Source: JBBRLA01 sp038231615
GTDB taxonomy: Bacteria; Myxococcota_A; Polyangia; Palsa-1104; JAEUJZ01
Reading direction: 5' to 3'
Assembly: GCA_038231615.1 (NCBI GenBank)
Contig: JBBRLA010000011.1
Coordinates: 1-31,013 of the forward strand
Length of the DNA: 31,013 nt
Under the pieces are notes generated by a model. That model did no database searches. It was not told the origin of the DNA and was given only the letters and a program-made list of their open reading frames with translations. The position numbers and the translations under genes were made by a program. Positions 30,456 to 31,013 of this stretch are shown piece by piece. Within the stretch, counting starts at the first letter, position 1; each line of letters opens with the position of its first letter.

Positions 30456-31013
30456 GGGTAAAGGTAACCCAACGTCCAGCCGGCCCCCTGGCGCACGTAC
30501 AGGTCCCGGTCGTGGAGGCGGTGGGCCTGCTCTTGCCAGAACTCGATGCGCCGGGGATCGAGGCGGTAGCCGCCCCAAAAGGGCGGGCGGGGCACCGTCT
30601 GGCCCGGGTATCGGGCCTCGATTTCGTGGAAGCGCCGCAAGAGTTCGTCCCGGGAGGAGAGCGGCTCGCTCTGCCGCGACGCCCACGCCCCGATCTGACT
30701 TATGCGCGGCCGGGTGGCGAAGTAGGCGTCGGACTCCTCGGGGCTGACGCGGACCACGGGGCCTTCGGCGCGGACCTGCGCACCCAGGGAGGGCCAGTGG
30801 AAGCACAGGGCGGCCAGGCCAGAGCCGTCCAGTTCGGCGGCCTTGCGGCTGCCATAGTTAGTATAAAAGACCAGGCCCCGCTCGTCAAAGCCCTTGAGCA
30901 GCACCATGCGCACCGCGGGCCGTCCCTGGTCATCCACGGTGGCCAGGGACATGGCGGTGGGGAGTTTTTCGCCCTCGCCCGCGCGAGACAGCAGATCGTT
31001 AAAGCGGCGGACC
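30452..31013 (-). CDS. pdxH: Pyridoxamine/pyridoxine 5'-phosphate oxidase (5' end outside window)
   Basis: An FMN enzyme making pyridoxal 5'-phosphate, the final step of vitamin B6 synthesis and salvage. Visible: FNDLLSRAGEGEKLPTAMSL (start of the core), ATVDDQGRPAVRMVLLKGFD, LVFYTNYGSRKAAEL (FMN binding), SRQSEPLSSRDELL and the C-terminal substrate motif PPFWGGYRLDPRRIEFWQ with HRLHDRDLYV. An in-frame ATG at 30952 is internal, because the homology continues upstream to the window edge, so the true start lies beyond 31013. Overlaps the symporter start by 4 bases. Confidence 0.95.
   Translation of the reverse strand, partial: VRRFNDLLSRAGEGEKLPTAMSLATVDDQGRPAVRMVLLKGFDERGLVFYTNYGSRKAAELDGSGLAALCFHWPSLGAQVRAEGPVVRVSPEESDAYFATRPRISQIGAWASRQSEPLSSRDELLRRFHEIEARYPGQTVPRPPFWGGYRLDPRRIEFWQEQAHRLHDRDLYVRQGAGWTLGYLYP

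Overview
This is a GC-rich bacterial window with dense coding on both strands, no rRNA, tRNA or CRISPR, and third codon positions dominated by G and C. The gene set suggests a myxobacterium-like member of the old Deltaproteobacteria (Myxococcota or a relative): several single-copy lipoproteins with no known family, one of them cysteine-rich with a CPTGFSC-type motif, RNA polymerase sigma-like proteins, a PAS-GAF-kinase-REC-REC hybrid and a REC-GAF-HD-GYP protein. The taxonomic call is inference from style and composition, not from a marker gene.

The most notable gene is at the left end. Positions 382-3282 encode a 966-residue homologue of the eukaryotic major vault protein (MVP), the shell protein of vault particles. 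It has two blocks of vault repeats, a shoulder domain, a long cap-helix coiled coil and a cap-ring-like tail. A roughly 140-residue Ala/Pro-rich linker splits the repeats, and synonymous codon choice changes from C-ending to G-ending along the gene. A sigma factor follows, then a translationally coupled pair that looks like a split fatty-alcohol-oxidase-type GMC oxidoreductase, then a FabF-type ketosynthase.

The region 7.4-15.7 kb is a mosaic. It holds a 460-base stretch with a possible kinase remnant, an AAA-type ATPase fused to a PD-(D/E)XK-like domain, a small unknown gene, an HGSNAT-like multi-pass acyltransferase, the HD-GYP response regulator, a second sigma-like protein with a C-terminal cysteine cluster, a large lipoprotein and a VapBC-type toxin-antitoxin pair whose promoter predicts a leaderless mRNA. 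The hybrid histidine kinase follows at 15.8-18.3 kb.

From 24.3 down to 18.8 kb on the minus strand lies a complete tripartite RND efflux operon: adaptor, inner-membrane pump and TolC-like channel, with gaps or overlaps of only a few bases. Next to it is decaying DNA: a 5'-truncated phosphoesterase/phospholipase C fragment and a small lipoprotein gene. Then comes purM-purN, overlapping by 4 bases. Beyond purN is an unexplained 550-base region with a terminator facing the minus strand and phased T-tracts, followed by the cysteine-rich lipoprotein gene.

The right end carries pdxH (running off the edge) overlapping by 4 bases with an SDF-family dicarboxylate/amino acid symporter. The symporter contains an in-frame 21-base tandem repeat and a 28-base perfect palindrome.
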